Positions 52,267 to 59,984 of a DNA stretch of 64,000 nucleotides are shown piece by piece (the first letter of the stretch is position 1; every line of letters starts with the position of its first letter). The notes under the pieces were generated by a model. It was not told the origin of the DNA, searched no databases, and worked only from the letters and a program-made list of their open reading frames with translations. This stretch comes from Streptomyces sp. NBC_00663 (lineage in GTDB: Bacteria; Actinomycetota; Actinomycetes; Streptomycetales; Streptomycetaceae), in NCBI RefSeq assembly GCF_036226885.1, contig NZ_CP109027.1:8370001-8434000 (forward strand), written 5' to 3'. The translations under genes were made by a program, and so were the position numbers.

Positions 52267-55242
52267 CTACTGCCCGGGCACGTCAAGACCCGGCTCGTAG
52301 GCCGGCTCGGGACGGAACACGGGGTGATAGCTCTCGGGCGCGGCCAGGTAACTGACGGGCAGCGCGCCGGTGTCGACCACGATCTGGTCCACGGCGATCG
52401 CCGCGTCCACCATGAAGATCCGCAGCACATGTTCACCGGGCTCGGCGACGGTCACGGTGGTGGTCAGTTTCTCCACGCCGTCCTCGACGTTACGGGCCCA
52501 CGCGTCCCCCCGGTTGCCGGTGGCGACGGATTGCCCGGTGAGCACGGTGGCCGGCTGGTCGTCCAGCGCCACGGCCACCCGGCGATACCCCCGTTCGTCG
52601 AGCGAGGGCAGCCGGAACACGGTCACGGGGAAGGAGCCGGTCGACGAGAACCGCACCCGGTACCTCAACTCCGGTGCCCGCGAGGCGAAGTCGCCGGTGA
52701 CCGAAGACGCCGTCGACGGCACCGCCTCCACGGCTCCGGTACGACGCCCGAGACCCCGTACGACCCGCCAGCGCGCCCCGCCCCGGGCCACCCGCTGCTC
52801 GAAGTGCGCCGCGTCGATCGACACGTAGCCGTTGGCCTCGACGAACCCCCGGGCCCGCCGCCGCGCCCGCGCACCCTCGTTGACCACCCGCATCGGCACC
52901 TCGACGCTCCGCCCGCCGCCGGTGAGGAGGACCGAGGTGTCGAGGGTGCCCTCCGGCGCCCGCTCCCAGTCGACCTCGACCCACACCCGCGTCTGCTCGG
53001 TCAGCGAGCCACCCGACGCACTCAGCCGCACCCAGGAGGCACCCGCCTCCGCCGTCCAGTCCAGCGCCAGGAAACCGGTGTTGAAGACGTCCACGAACCG
53101 ACGGTCGCGGGTGTAGGACGAGAAGGACAGCGGCCGGGCCGCCCCCGTCTCGTTCCCCTCCGCCGCCACCCCTAGCCCCGACGTCTCCGTCCGGGTGACC
53201 CGGGTGACGGTCGGCCGCCCCGGCGCCTTGGGGATCTGGGAGGGGTACGGGTTGATGTAGCCGTCCCATTTCCCACCCGCCACCTGGGTGTTGTACCGCA
53301 GCGTGAGCGCCTGCTCGTCCGCGTGCGCGGCCAGGGCCAGGTCCGCGAAACGGTTGGCGCCGGCCCCGCGGCCCTGCCGCACGGCGAGCGCGTTGCGGTC
53401 CGCCCAGTAGTACTTGAGGTTCATCAAGTACGCCCCGTGCACCGGGTATTCGACCAGCTCGTAGAAGGCGTCCGCGCACTCCGCGGGCACCTCGGCCGCC
53501 ACCGCCCGCACCCGCCCGAGCAACGCGTCGTACGCGGCCATCCGCCGCCCCGCCTCGTCGCCGTGATGGATCACCGACAGGATGCCGGGCGCGATGAACT
53601 CGGGGCGCAGCTCCGCCGCGAGCCGGTAGTACTCGGTACGGATCGCGGCGATCTCCCCGCCGTACCGGCGCCCGAACTGCCGCCCCTCCCACTCGGAGAG
53701 GAAGTCCTCCACCTCGTCCGGACCCCAACGGTCCACGTCCCAGGCCATGTCCATCGAGAAGGACAGGCCGGTCTCGATCGATTTGAGGTCACCCACGTTG
53801 AAGATCCACATGCGGTCCACGCCGTGCTCGTACACCCGGCGCAACTCCTGCCAGACCTTGGCCAGTTGGGTGGTGTCCAGCCACAGATAGCTCTTCGGGC
53901 GGCCCCAGTAGGACAGGTGGTAGTAGATGCCGTTGCCGCCGGACCGGGCGCGCTCGGTGTCGTTCGGCAGCTGGCGCATGTTGCCGTGGTTGTCGTCCGG
54001 CCAGATCAGCGTCACGTCGTCGGGGACCTGGACACCCGCGTTGTACAGCTCCAGGACCTCCTTGTACGGGATGAAGATCTGCGGTTCCACCGAGGCGCCG
54101 ACCTCTTCGGTGAGGATGCGGCGCTGGTCGGTGATGATGTCGTTCATCACGACGACCTTCTCGGGGATGGTCGTCGCGTACTTCGTCTCCAGCGCGGTGT
54201 CGTGCAGCCCGCGCATGCCGAGCGTCCAGCTGCTCTCGTAGGCGGCGTTCTGTCTCGCGCGGGCCCGCCAGTAGTCGGAGATGACGGCCGGGTTCACCGT
54301 GTAGTCGTAGACCGGCAGGCTGCCGTCGGCGTTCGGGTGCTCGGCGGCCCACGGCTCCCACTCGTGGACGCCGTTGCGCAGCAGGGCCTCGGGGTGACTC
54401 GAACCGACGACTATCCCGTACTCATCGGCCAGTTCGGGGTTCTCGCGGTACTTGTTGAAGAAGTCGGAGTACGGATGCATCGCGGGCCACAGGTAGTTGG
54501 CCTTGAGGCGGAGCAGCAGCTCGAAGATCCGTTTGTACGTCTCCGGGCCGATGTTCTTGTCCGGCTCCTGGGTGCGATGGGACCACGTGGTCAGGTTCTG
54601 CTCGTCGTTGATGAAGACACCGCGGTAGCGGACGGAGGGCTCACGGCGCAGGAACCTGCCCGCCGGGACCGTCACCGTGTCCCGGCGTTCCACCGGCACG
54701 TCCGCCCACCAGTACCAGGGTGAGACACCGATGCGCTCCGAGGTGTCGTAGACGCCGTAGACGGTGCCACGGCGGTCGCTTCCCGCGATCACCAGCGCGC
54801 GTTCCACACCCGGCGCGGGGCGCTCGACGACCTGGGTCACGGAGGCTTCCCAGCGTCCGCGCACATGCGCGACGTCGAGGCGGCCGTCGGCGACGAGCTT
54901 GTCGATGACGGGACTCGATCCGAGGGTGCCGACGAGGACGAGGCCGGGTGCCTTGTCCGGCAGGGTGTGCAGCAGCCCCGGTCTGACCCCGCCGACCCGT
55001 TCGACGTCCGCCCGCAGATCGCCGGCGGCGCGGATCACGGCGGCGTCGTCGGCCGCGTCCACGTAGACGTCGACGGCGGTGCCCGCGTCGACCAGCGGGA
55101 AGTCGGGGCGGCTCCCGGACGCGGTGGACGCGGCGTGTGCCGTCGTGGGCGACAGGCCAGGAATCAAGGGGGCCGCTCCCACGGCGGCCATTCCCTTCAG
55201 GAACGACTTGCGCGACCAGGACGATGACTCGCGGTGCGGCAC
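52267..55242 (-). CDS. GH115 alpha-glucuronidase, Tat-exported
   Basis: A 991-residue secreted glycosidase. A Tat-type signal (SRKSFLKG) is followed by the GH115 module: WYWWADVPVERRD, RGVFINDEQNLTTWS, RLKANYLWPAMHPYSDFFNK, GIVVGSSHPEALLRN, IWPDDNHGNMRQLPN, and YYWADRNALAVRQGRGA. A C-terminal Gylcosyl_hydr-type domain follows. GH115 enzymes remove 4-O-methylglucuronic acid side chains from xylan. The GTG at 55242 has GGAAAGG 9 nt upstream and is preferred to the ATG at 55266. A LacI-type operator lies at 55276-55289. Confidence 0.9.
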   Translation of the reverse strand: MPHRESSSWSRKSFLKGMAAVGAAPLIPGLSPTTAHAASTASGSRPDFPLVDAGTAVDVYVDAADDAAVIRAAGDLRADVERVGGVRPGLLHTLPDKAPGLVLVGTLGSSPVIDKLVADGRLDVAHVRGRWEASVTQVVERPAPGVERALVIAGSDRRGTVYGVYDTSERIGVSPWYWWADVPVERRDTVTVPAGRFLRREPSVRYRGVFINDEQNLTTWSHRTQEPDKNIGPETYKRIFELLLRLKANYLWPAMHPYSDFFNKYRENPELADEYGIVVGSSHPEALLRNGVHEWEPWAAEHPNADGSLPVYDYTVNPAVISDYWRARARQNAAYESSWTLGMRGLHDTALETKYATTIPEKVVVMNDIITDQRRILTEEVGASVEPQIFIPYKEVLELYNAGVQVPDDVTLIWPDDNHGNMRQLPNDTERARSGGNGIYYHLSYWGRPKSYLWLDTTQLAKVWQELRRVYEHGVDRMWIFNVGDLKSIETGLSFSMDMAWDVDRWGPDEVEDFLSEWEGRQFGRRYGGEIAAIRTEYYRLAAELRPEFIAPGILSVIHHGDEAGRRMAAYDALLGRVRAVAAEVPAECADAFYELVEYPVHGAYLMNLKYYWADRNALAVRQGRGAGANRFADLALAAHADEQALTLRYNTQVAGGKWDGYINPYPSQIPKAPGRPTVTRVTRTETSGLGVAAEGNETGAARPLSFSSYTRDRRFVDVFNTGFLALDWTAEAGASWVRLSASGGSLTEQTRVWVEVDWERAPEGTLDTSVLLTGGGRSVEVPMRVVNEGARARRRARGFVEANGYVSIDAAHFEQRVARGGARWRVVRGLGRRTGAVEAVPSTASSVTGDFASRAPELRYRVRFSSTGSFPVTVFRLPSLDERGYRRVAVALDDQPATVLTGQSVATGNRGDAWARNVEDGVEKLTTTVTVAEPGEHVLRIFMVDAAIAVDQIVVDTGALPVSYLAAPESYHPVFRPEPAYEPGLDVPGQ

Positions 55243-55273
55243 GAGATGCTGCCTTTCCGTTGGCATGGCCAGG

Positions 55274-55558
55274 CTAGAAAGCGCTTTCTCGCGCAGCGTA
55301 GGTCAGGGTTTCGCGGGGCGTCCAGAGGGGTGCAGCGGGGGAATGGAGGGGCCTGAGGGGTGAGGGGCGAGCGGTCGGCGGCCCCGCGCGGCTCTGGTCG
55401 CGTCGCAACGGTGGAAGCGCGTCGGTGAGCAGGGGCGCGTGGAAGGGCACCCGCAGTGCCGAGCGAATGAGGCCGATCACCAGGGCGAGGATGCCGCGCG
55501 GAGAGACGCCGGTGAACGCGAGCGCGATCCCGGCGTACCGGACGAGGAGTCCGGTCAT
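55274..55558 (-). CDS. Doubtful small ORF upstream of GH115
   Basis: A 94-codon frame starting MTGLLVRYAGIALAFTGV with one hydrophobic segment (LALVIGLI) and a Pro/Arg-rich tail. It ends within the LacI operator and has no clear ribosome-binding site. It may be spurious. The 500-bp gap here otherwise holds the 38-bp repeats and no convincing gene. Confidence 0.25.
   Translation of the reverse strand: MTGLLVRYAGIALAFTGVSPRGILALVIGLIRSALRVPFHAPLLTDALPPLRRDQSRAGPPTARPSPLRPLHSPAAPLWTPRETLTYAARESAF
55276..55289. promoter_or_regulatory. LacI-family operator for GH115
   Basis: AGAAAGCGCTTTCT is a perfect 14-bp palindrome with the GAAAGCGCTTTC core typical of LacI-family sugar repressors, 34 nt upstream of the GTG start of GH115. 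Confidence 0.8.
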
Positions 55559-55615
55559 CGCACGCAGCCCCGCCGCTTCACCAGCCGCAGCCGGCGGGCT
55601 GTCCCGGATCCGGCT

Positions 55616-55729
55616 GGGCGGGCGGCTGGATCCCAGGCCTGAAAGGGACCACCGGGCGGGCGGCTGAGTCCGAGTCCTGAGTGGGACCACCGGGCGGCCG
55701 GCTGGGCCCCAGCCCTCAAAGGGACCAAG
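55616..55729. repeat. Three tandem 38-bp units
   Basis: Units begin at 55616, 55654 and 55692, exactly 38 bp apart, each with GGGCGG(G/C)CGGCTG at its start and GGGACCA at its end. The middle parts diverge. They lie in the intergenic space between the DUF5997 gene and GH115. Confidence 0.8.
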
Positions 55730-55785
55730 GGCGCGCAGCAAGGAACCAAGTGCTGAAGCGCCCCGAGCCCCCGAGGCGCCCTGTG

Positions 55786-56184
55786 TCAGGAGCGGTCGGT
55801 GCGTGCGGCCTTCTCGGCGTGCAGCTTCTTGACGCGGGCGCCCTCCTTGCGGACCTCGGCCTGCGTGGTGCGCTCCTTGACCAGCCACTCGGGCTGCTCC
55901 TGCTTCAGCGTCTCGATCTGCTCCGTGGTGAGCGGCTCGGTCACGCCGGCGCGCGCGAGACCGGCGATGGACACGCCGAGCTTGGCGGCGACCACGGGGC
56001 GGGGGTGCGGGCCGTTGGCGCGCAGGTCCTGGAGCCACTGGGGCGGATTGGTCTGGAGCTCGTTGAGCTGGGCCCGCGAGACGACACCCTCACGGAACTC
56101 GGCGGGGGTGGCCTCAAGGTACACACCCAGCTTCTTCGCCGCGGTCGCGGGCTTCATCGTCTGGGGGCTCTGGTGCTGCGTCAT
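55786..56184 (-). CDS. DUF5997 family protein
   Basis: A 132-residue soluble protein: KPATAAKKLGVYLEATPAEF, GVVSRAQLNELQTNPPQWLQDLRANGPHPRPVVAAKLGVSIAGLARAG (landmark PPQWLQDLRANGPHP) and a basic tail RKEGARVKKLHAEKAARTDRS. This matches DUF5997 of actinobacteria, from memory. The ATG at 56184 is 7 nt from TACCCT and probably leaderless. It is always seen by me next to a LysR-substrate-domain gene in Streptomyces, as here. Function unknown. Confidence 0.85.
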   Translation of the reverse strand: MTQHQSPQTMKPATAAKKLGVYLEATPAEFREGVVSRAQLNELQTNPPQWLQDLRANGPHPRPVVAAKLGVSIAGLARAGVTEPLTTEQIETLKQEQPEWLVKERTTQAEVRKEGARVKKLHAEKAARTDRS

Positions 56185-56191
56185 GGTGTCC

Positions 56192-56242
56192 AGGGTATCG
56201 ACTGGGTGAACCTCCGCCGACCACGGCGGGTAACCTGGCCAG
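56192..56242. promoter_or_regulatory. Divergent leaderless promoters
   Basis: TACCCT on the minus strand (56192-56197) is 7 nt from the DUF5997 ATG, and TAACCT on the plus strand (56231-56236) is 6 nt from the GTG at 56243. The two start codons are 58 bp apart, so the promoters share one short control region. Confidence 0.65.
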
Positions 56243-57031
56243 GTGACAGGCGTGGAAGAACCCCCGATGACCGGCCCGGACGAAGCCACGGCGTTCCGGC
56301 TCGCCTACGTCCCGGGAGCGACCCCCGCGAAGTGGGTGCGGATCTGGCACGAGCGGCTGCCGGACGTTCAGCTGACCCTCCTCCAGCTCTCCGGCACGGA
56401 GGCGGTCGACGCCCTGCGGGACGGCTCCGCGGACGCCGGTCTCGTACGGCTGCCGGTCGACCGTACGTTCTTCAGCGCCATCCCCCTCTACACCGAGACC
56501 ACGGTCGTCGTCGTCCCCAAGGACCACGTCATCGCCGCCGTCGACCAGGTGACCCTCGACGATCTGGCCGACGAGACCGTGCTGCACCCCTTCGACGACG
56601 TCTTCGACTGGGAGCAGCCGCCGGGGGAGCCGGCCTTCGAGCGGCCCGCGACCACGGAGGATGCGATCGACCTGGTCGCGGCCGGTATCGGGGTGCTCGT
56701 CGTCCCGCAGTCGCTGGCGCGGCTGTACCACCGCAAGGACCTGACCTACCGGCCGGTCACGGACGCCCCTGAGTCCTCCGTCGCCCTGGCGTGGCCGGAG
56801 GAGGCGACCACGGACATGGTCGAGGACTTCATCGGCATCGTCCGCGGCCGTACGGTCAACAGCACGCGGGGCCGCTCCACGACCCCGGGCAAGGCCGACG
56901 ACAAGGCCAAGGCGAAGGCCGAGCAGAAGAAGCAGCCCCGGCGTCCCGACGCGGCCGGCGGGCGACGCAAGCCGCCCGCCGCCAAGAAGGCCCAGAGCGC
57001 CAAGCGCGGAAAGCCCCGCCGCCGCTCGTAG
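56243..57031 (+). CDS. LysR substrate-binding-domain protein lacking a DNA-binding domain
   Basis: A 262-residue protein. From about residue 18 it is a LysR-type periplasmic-binding fold: FRLAYVPGATPAKWVRIWHERLPDVQLTLLQLSGTEAVDALRDGSADAGLVRLPVD (landmark ALRDGSADAGLVRLPV), TVVVVPKDHVI, DLVAAGIGVLVVPQSLARLYH. The usual helix-turn-helix is absent. The tail (from about 205) is Lys/Pro-rich (KADDKAKAKAEQKKQPRRPD), possibly nucleic-acid-binding. The GTG is leaderless. Divergent partner is DUF5997. Confidence 0.88.
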   Translation: MTGVEEPPMTGPDEATAFRLAYVPGATPAKWVRIWHERLPDVQLTLLQLSGTEAVDALRDGSADAGLVRLPVDRTFFSAIPLYTETTVVVVPKDHVIAAVDQVTLDDLADETVLHPFDDVFDWEQPPGEPAFERPATTEDAIDLVAAGIGVLVVPQSLARLYHRKDLTYRPVTDAPESSVALAWPEEATTDMVEDFIGIVRGRTVNSTRGRSTTPGKADDKAKAKAEQKKQPRRPDAAGGRRKPPAAKKAQSAKRGKPRRRS

Positions 57032-57049
57032 GACCGCTGTCCGCGCGTT

Positions 57050-59854
57050 TCAGGACACGTAGGTCGCCTGCCCCGCCGTGTTGATCACCGTCTGCCCGTT
57101 GGCCTGGGAGAGCAGCCCGGCGGACACCCACGCGTTCACGGTGCTCGTCACCTTGGCCACCAGCGCGCTCTTGCTCGCGAAGGGCGCCCCCGCCCAGATC
57201 TCGTCGAGCAGCGTGGTGCCGTCCGACTTCGCGGGGTTGGCGATCCCGGAGTCGAGCGTGCCGAAGACGACCTTGGGTTCCGCGCGCCGGAAGTAGGCGT
57301 GCGTGGGGTTCTCCGTCCCCTCCATGAAGGGCGCGAACTCGGTGCCGTTGAGGGTGTAGTGGAGGGGCGTGCCGCTCACCGGGGTGAGGGTGGGCAGCAG
57401 GTCTCCGGAGAGGGCCGCGTTGGCGTACAGCCCGAACGACAGATAGCTGGTGGCGGAGTTGCGGGCGACCAGGTTGACGGGGCCGTAGAAGAGGGTCTGC
57501 AACGACGGGTCGTCCAGGGCCTTTTCGACCCGCAGCCGGAAGGGGACGGTGACACGGACGACATCGCCCGCCTTCCAGGTCCGCGACACCGTGAAGTAGC
57601 TCCCGGCGGCCGGAGTGCCGCTCACCGCGGCGCCGTTGACGGTCACCTGGAACCCGGCCGTCGCCCACGACGGCACCCGCAGCTTCAGGGCGAAGGCCGC
57701 GCTGCTGCCGCCGAAGGTGAGGGTCGTGCCCTGCTCGCGCGGGTAGCTGGTGGTCTGAGTGACCGTCACCCCCTTCTGCGCCCAGGTCAGTTGGGAGGGG
57801 CTGTAGAGGTTGACGTACAGCGCGCTGCCGTCGGCGGCCTTGAAGTACACCGAGTCCTGGTACTTGGTGGCGCTCTCCATGCCCGTGCCCTCGCAGCAGG
57901 TGGTGCCCTGCTTGGGCGTGTAGTCCCGGACATGACCGGGCGTCAGCCCGATGAAGTACGTGACGAGCGGCTTCTCCGCGTCGGCCTTGTCCTGCTTGGA
58001 GCCGAGGACCTGGTTGTAGAGGGCCCGCTCGTAGTAGTCCATGTACTTCGGGGTCTGCTCGTGGAAGAACAGGGTCCGGCTGAGCTTGAGCAGGTTGTAC
58101 GCGCAGCACGTCTCGGCGTCGGTGTCGCTGATCGTGCCCGCGATCAGCCCGGACGCCTTCCAGAACTCGCCGGTGCTGGTGCCGCCGATGCCGTACATAC
58201 GGTTCGGTACGACCATGCCCCAGAAGTTCTTCGCGGCGGTGAGGTAACGCGTCTCGCCCGTCGCGTCGTACAGCCGCAGCAGCCCCGTGAAGATCGGTAT
58301 GTGCTGGTTGGCGTGCAGGCCGTTCAGGGTGTCCGTGTTCGCGGCGCAGGCGTCGATGAGCGAGTCGAGGTCGAACAGCTTGGCCAGCGCGAGGTGTTCG
58401 GTCTTCCCGGTGGCGGCGTACAGGTCGACGATCGCCTCGACGATGCCGCCGAACTCCCCGCTGGAGAACAGGCCCCACATCCGCTGGAGTGTCGCCTCGG
58501 GCAGCACCGACAGCCGGGAGTGCATCCAGTCGCCCATGCCGGAGGCGAGGTCGAGGGCGCGGGCGTCACCGGTGGCGGTGTACGCGTCCAGCAGACCGCG
58601 CAGGATCTTGTGCGCGGTGTAGTACGGCGCCCACACCTTGGTGTAGTCGCTCGCGGTCATCGACTCCAGGGTGATGAACTGCGTCTCCGGGTAGGCCGCC
58701 AGGAACCCGGGGTGGCTCGGCCCGCCCCAGGTGCGGCGCAGGGTCGCGGTCAGGCCGCGGCCGGACGCGTCGGCGAAGGTCCCGCCGCTCGTGGCCTGGA
58801 AGTAGTACGAGGCGAGGTTGCCCAGTCCCGCGGTGGAGAGCTTGGCCTCCTTGGTCTGAAGTGAGGTGATCTCGGCCTGGGTCAGGGCCCGTGACCAGAC
58901 GTTGAACTCGTCGAAGCCGCCCGCGTAGACGGGGTCGCCCGCGTAGTTCGAGCGGCCGAGCCAGTTGTTGGTGAGGGTGCCGAGCGTCGCCGGGTTGAGC
59001 GTCATCGCGGTGTTCGTGGCGACGGCGGTTCCGTTGACGTACAGGGTCCCGGTGCTGCCGGAGATCGTGACCGCGAGGTGGCTCCACTGGTTCAGTGGCA
59101 GCGCGGCCGTACCGTTGAGGCCCTGTTCGCCGCCGGCCCCGCTGGTGGTGATGGCGAACCGGGGCACACCGCTCGCGTTGCGGCCGGCCAGGTACATGTA
59201 CCGGGTGGTGTTGTTGCCGAAGTCGAAGATCCGCTGCCAGTTGGCGTCGTGCGTGGGCTTCACCCACACCGACAGCGTGATCGCGGAGGCCCCACCGAGC
59301 ACCGCGGCGGGCAGGTCGACGTACTGGTAGGAGCCGCGCACGTTCTCCAGCGCGCCGCCCCATTTCCCGGTGACGGACAGCATCTTGGGGTCGGTGCGCA
59401 GGGCGGCGCGGGCGTCGGTGAGCGCGCCGACGATCGTGGCGATCTTGTCGGCGAAGACCTGCTCGCCGGTGCTCGCGTACGCCTGCGACAGCATGGTCAG
59501 GAAGTGCCCGGTGTAGTGCCCGCGCAGATTGCCGTTGGCCTCGCCGTCCAGCCCCTCCCAGCCGCCGGGCGCGACCGCGCCGCCGGTGGAGAGCCCGGCG
59601 TTGGCGCGGAAGACCTGGACGAGCCGGTTCACGTCGTAGCCGCGCGCGTGGTCGAGCATCAACTGCCGTTTGTCGGTGAACACACCTGCCTTCAGGGCCA
59701 CTTCGTCCAGGGAGAAGGGCTGGACGGACCAGGCGGCGGGTGCGGCGGAGGTCGCGGCGACGGCCCTGCCGCTCGCGACGTACGAGAGCGCGGGCGCGGC
59801 GGCGGTGAAGACGGCGGCCTGGAGGAGGTGTCGTCTGGAGAGGGGCGGTGCCAT
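57050..59854 (-). CDS. GH127 beta-L-arabinofuranosidase with a nested LamG domain, Tat-exported
   Basis: A 934-residue secreted enzyme. A Tat signal (SRRHLLQA) is followed by the start of the GH127 (alpha/alpha)6 domain (GGWEGLDGEANGNLRGHYTGHF), then a LamG/concanavalin-like domain at about residues 150-350 (YVDLPAAVLGGASAITLSVWVKP; FDEFNVWSRALTQAEI), then the rest of GH127: GTSTGEFWKASG (putative acid/base Glu), DAETCCAYN and TTCCEGTGMES (zinc-bound nucleophile Cys region of the family). A C-terminal beta domain follows. The ATG at 59854 follows AGGAG. It removes L-arabinofuranose from plant arabinans and glycoproteins. Confidence 0.88.
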   Translation of the reverse strand: MAPPLSRRHLLQAAVFTAAAPALSYVASGRAVAATSAAPAAWSVQPFSLDEVALKAGVFTDKRQLMLDHARGYDVNRLVQVFRANAGLSTGGAVAPGGWEGLDGEANGNLRGHYTGHFLTMLSQAYASTGEQVFADKIATIVGALTDARAALRTDPKMLSVTGKWGGALENVRGSYQYVDLPAAVLGGASAITLSVWVKPTHDANWQRIFDFGNNTTRYMYLAGRNASGVPRFAITTSGAGGEQGLNGTAALPLNQWSHLAVTISGSTGTLYVNGTAVATNTAMTLNPATLGTLTNNWLGRSNYAGDPVYAGGFDEFNVWSRALTQAEITSLQTKEAKLSTAGLGNLASYYFQATSGGTFADASGRGLTATLRRTWGGPSHPGFLAAYPETQFITLESMTASDYTKVWAPYYTAHKILRGLLDAYTATGDARALDLASGMGDWMHSRLSVLPEATLQRMWGLFSSGEFGGIVEAIVDLYAATGKTEHLALAKLFDLDSLIDACAANTDTLNGLHANQHIPIFTGLLRLYDATGETRYLTAAKNFWGMVVPNRMYGIGGTSTGEFWKASGLIAGTISDTDAETCCAYNLLKLSRTLFFHEQTPKYMDYYERALYNQVLGSKQDKADAEKPLVTYFIGLTPGHVRDYTPKQGTTCCEGTGMESATKYQDSVYFKAADGSALYVNLYSPSQLTWAQKGVTVTQTTSYPREQGTTLTFGGSSAAFALKLRVPSWATAGFQVTVNGAAVSGTPAAGSYFTVSRTWKAGDVVRVTVPFRLRVEKALDDPSLQTLFYGPVNLVARNSATSYLSFGLYANAALSGDLLPTLTPVSGTPLHYTLNGTEFAPFMEGTENPTHAYFRRAEPKVVFGTLDSGIANPAKSDGTTLLDEIWAGAPFASKSALVAKVTSTVNAWVSAGLLSQANGQTVINTAGQATYVS

Positions 59855-59887
59855 GTGTGCTCCTCGTGATGCGGCGCGATCGAGGCT

Positions 59888-59914
59888 GTTCGTAATTACG
59901 AACGCCATTCGAAT
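59888..59914. promoter_or_regulatory. Palindromic operator for GH127
   Basis: GTTCGTAATTACGAAC (59888-59903) is a perfect 16-bp palindrome, followed by ATTCGAAT (59907-59914). Both are 34-60 bp upstream of the GH127 start. The sequence differs from the GAAAGCGCTTTC site at GH115, so a separate repressor is expected. Confidence 0.7.
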
Positions 59915-59984
59915 AGTCGACCAGACGATAGGGAGGGGGTGGGTGAGCGTCAACGGGTCTGGAGCGTTCAGTTCCGGCCGTTCG

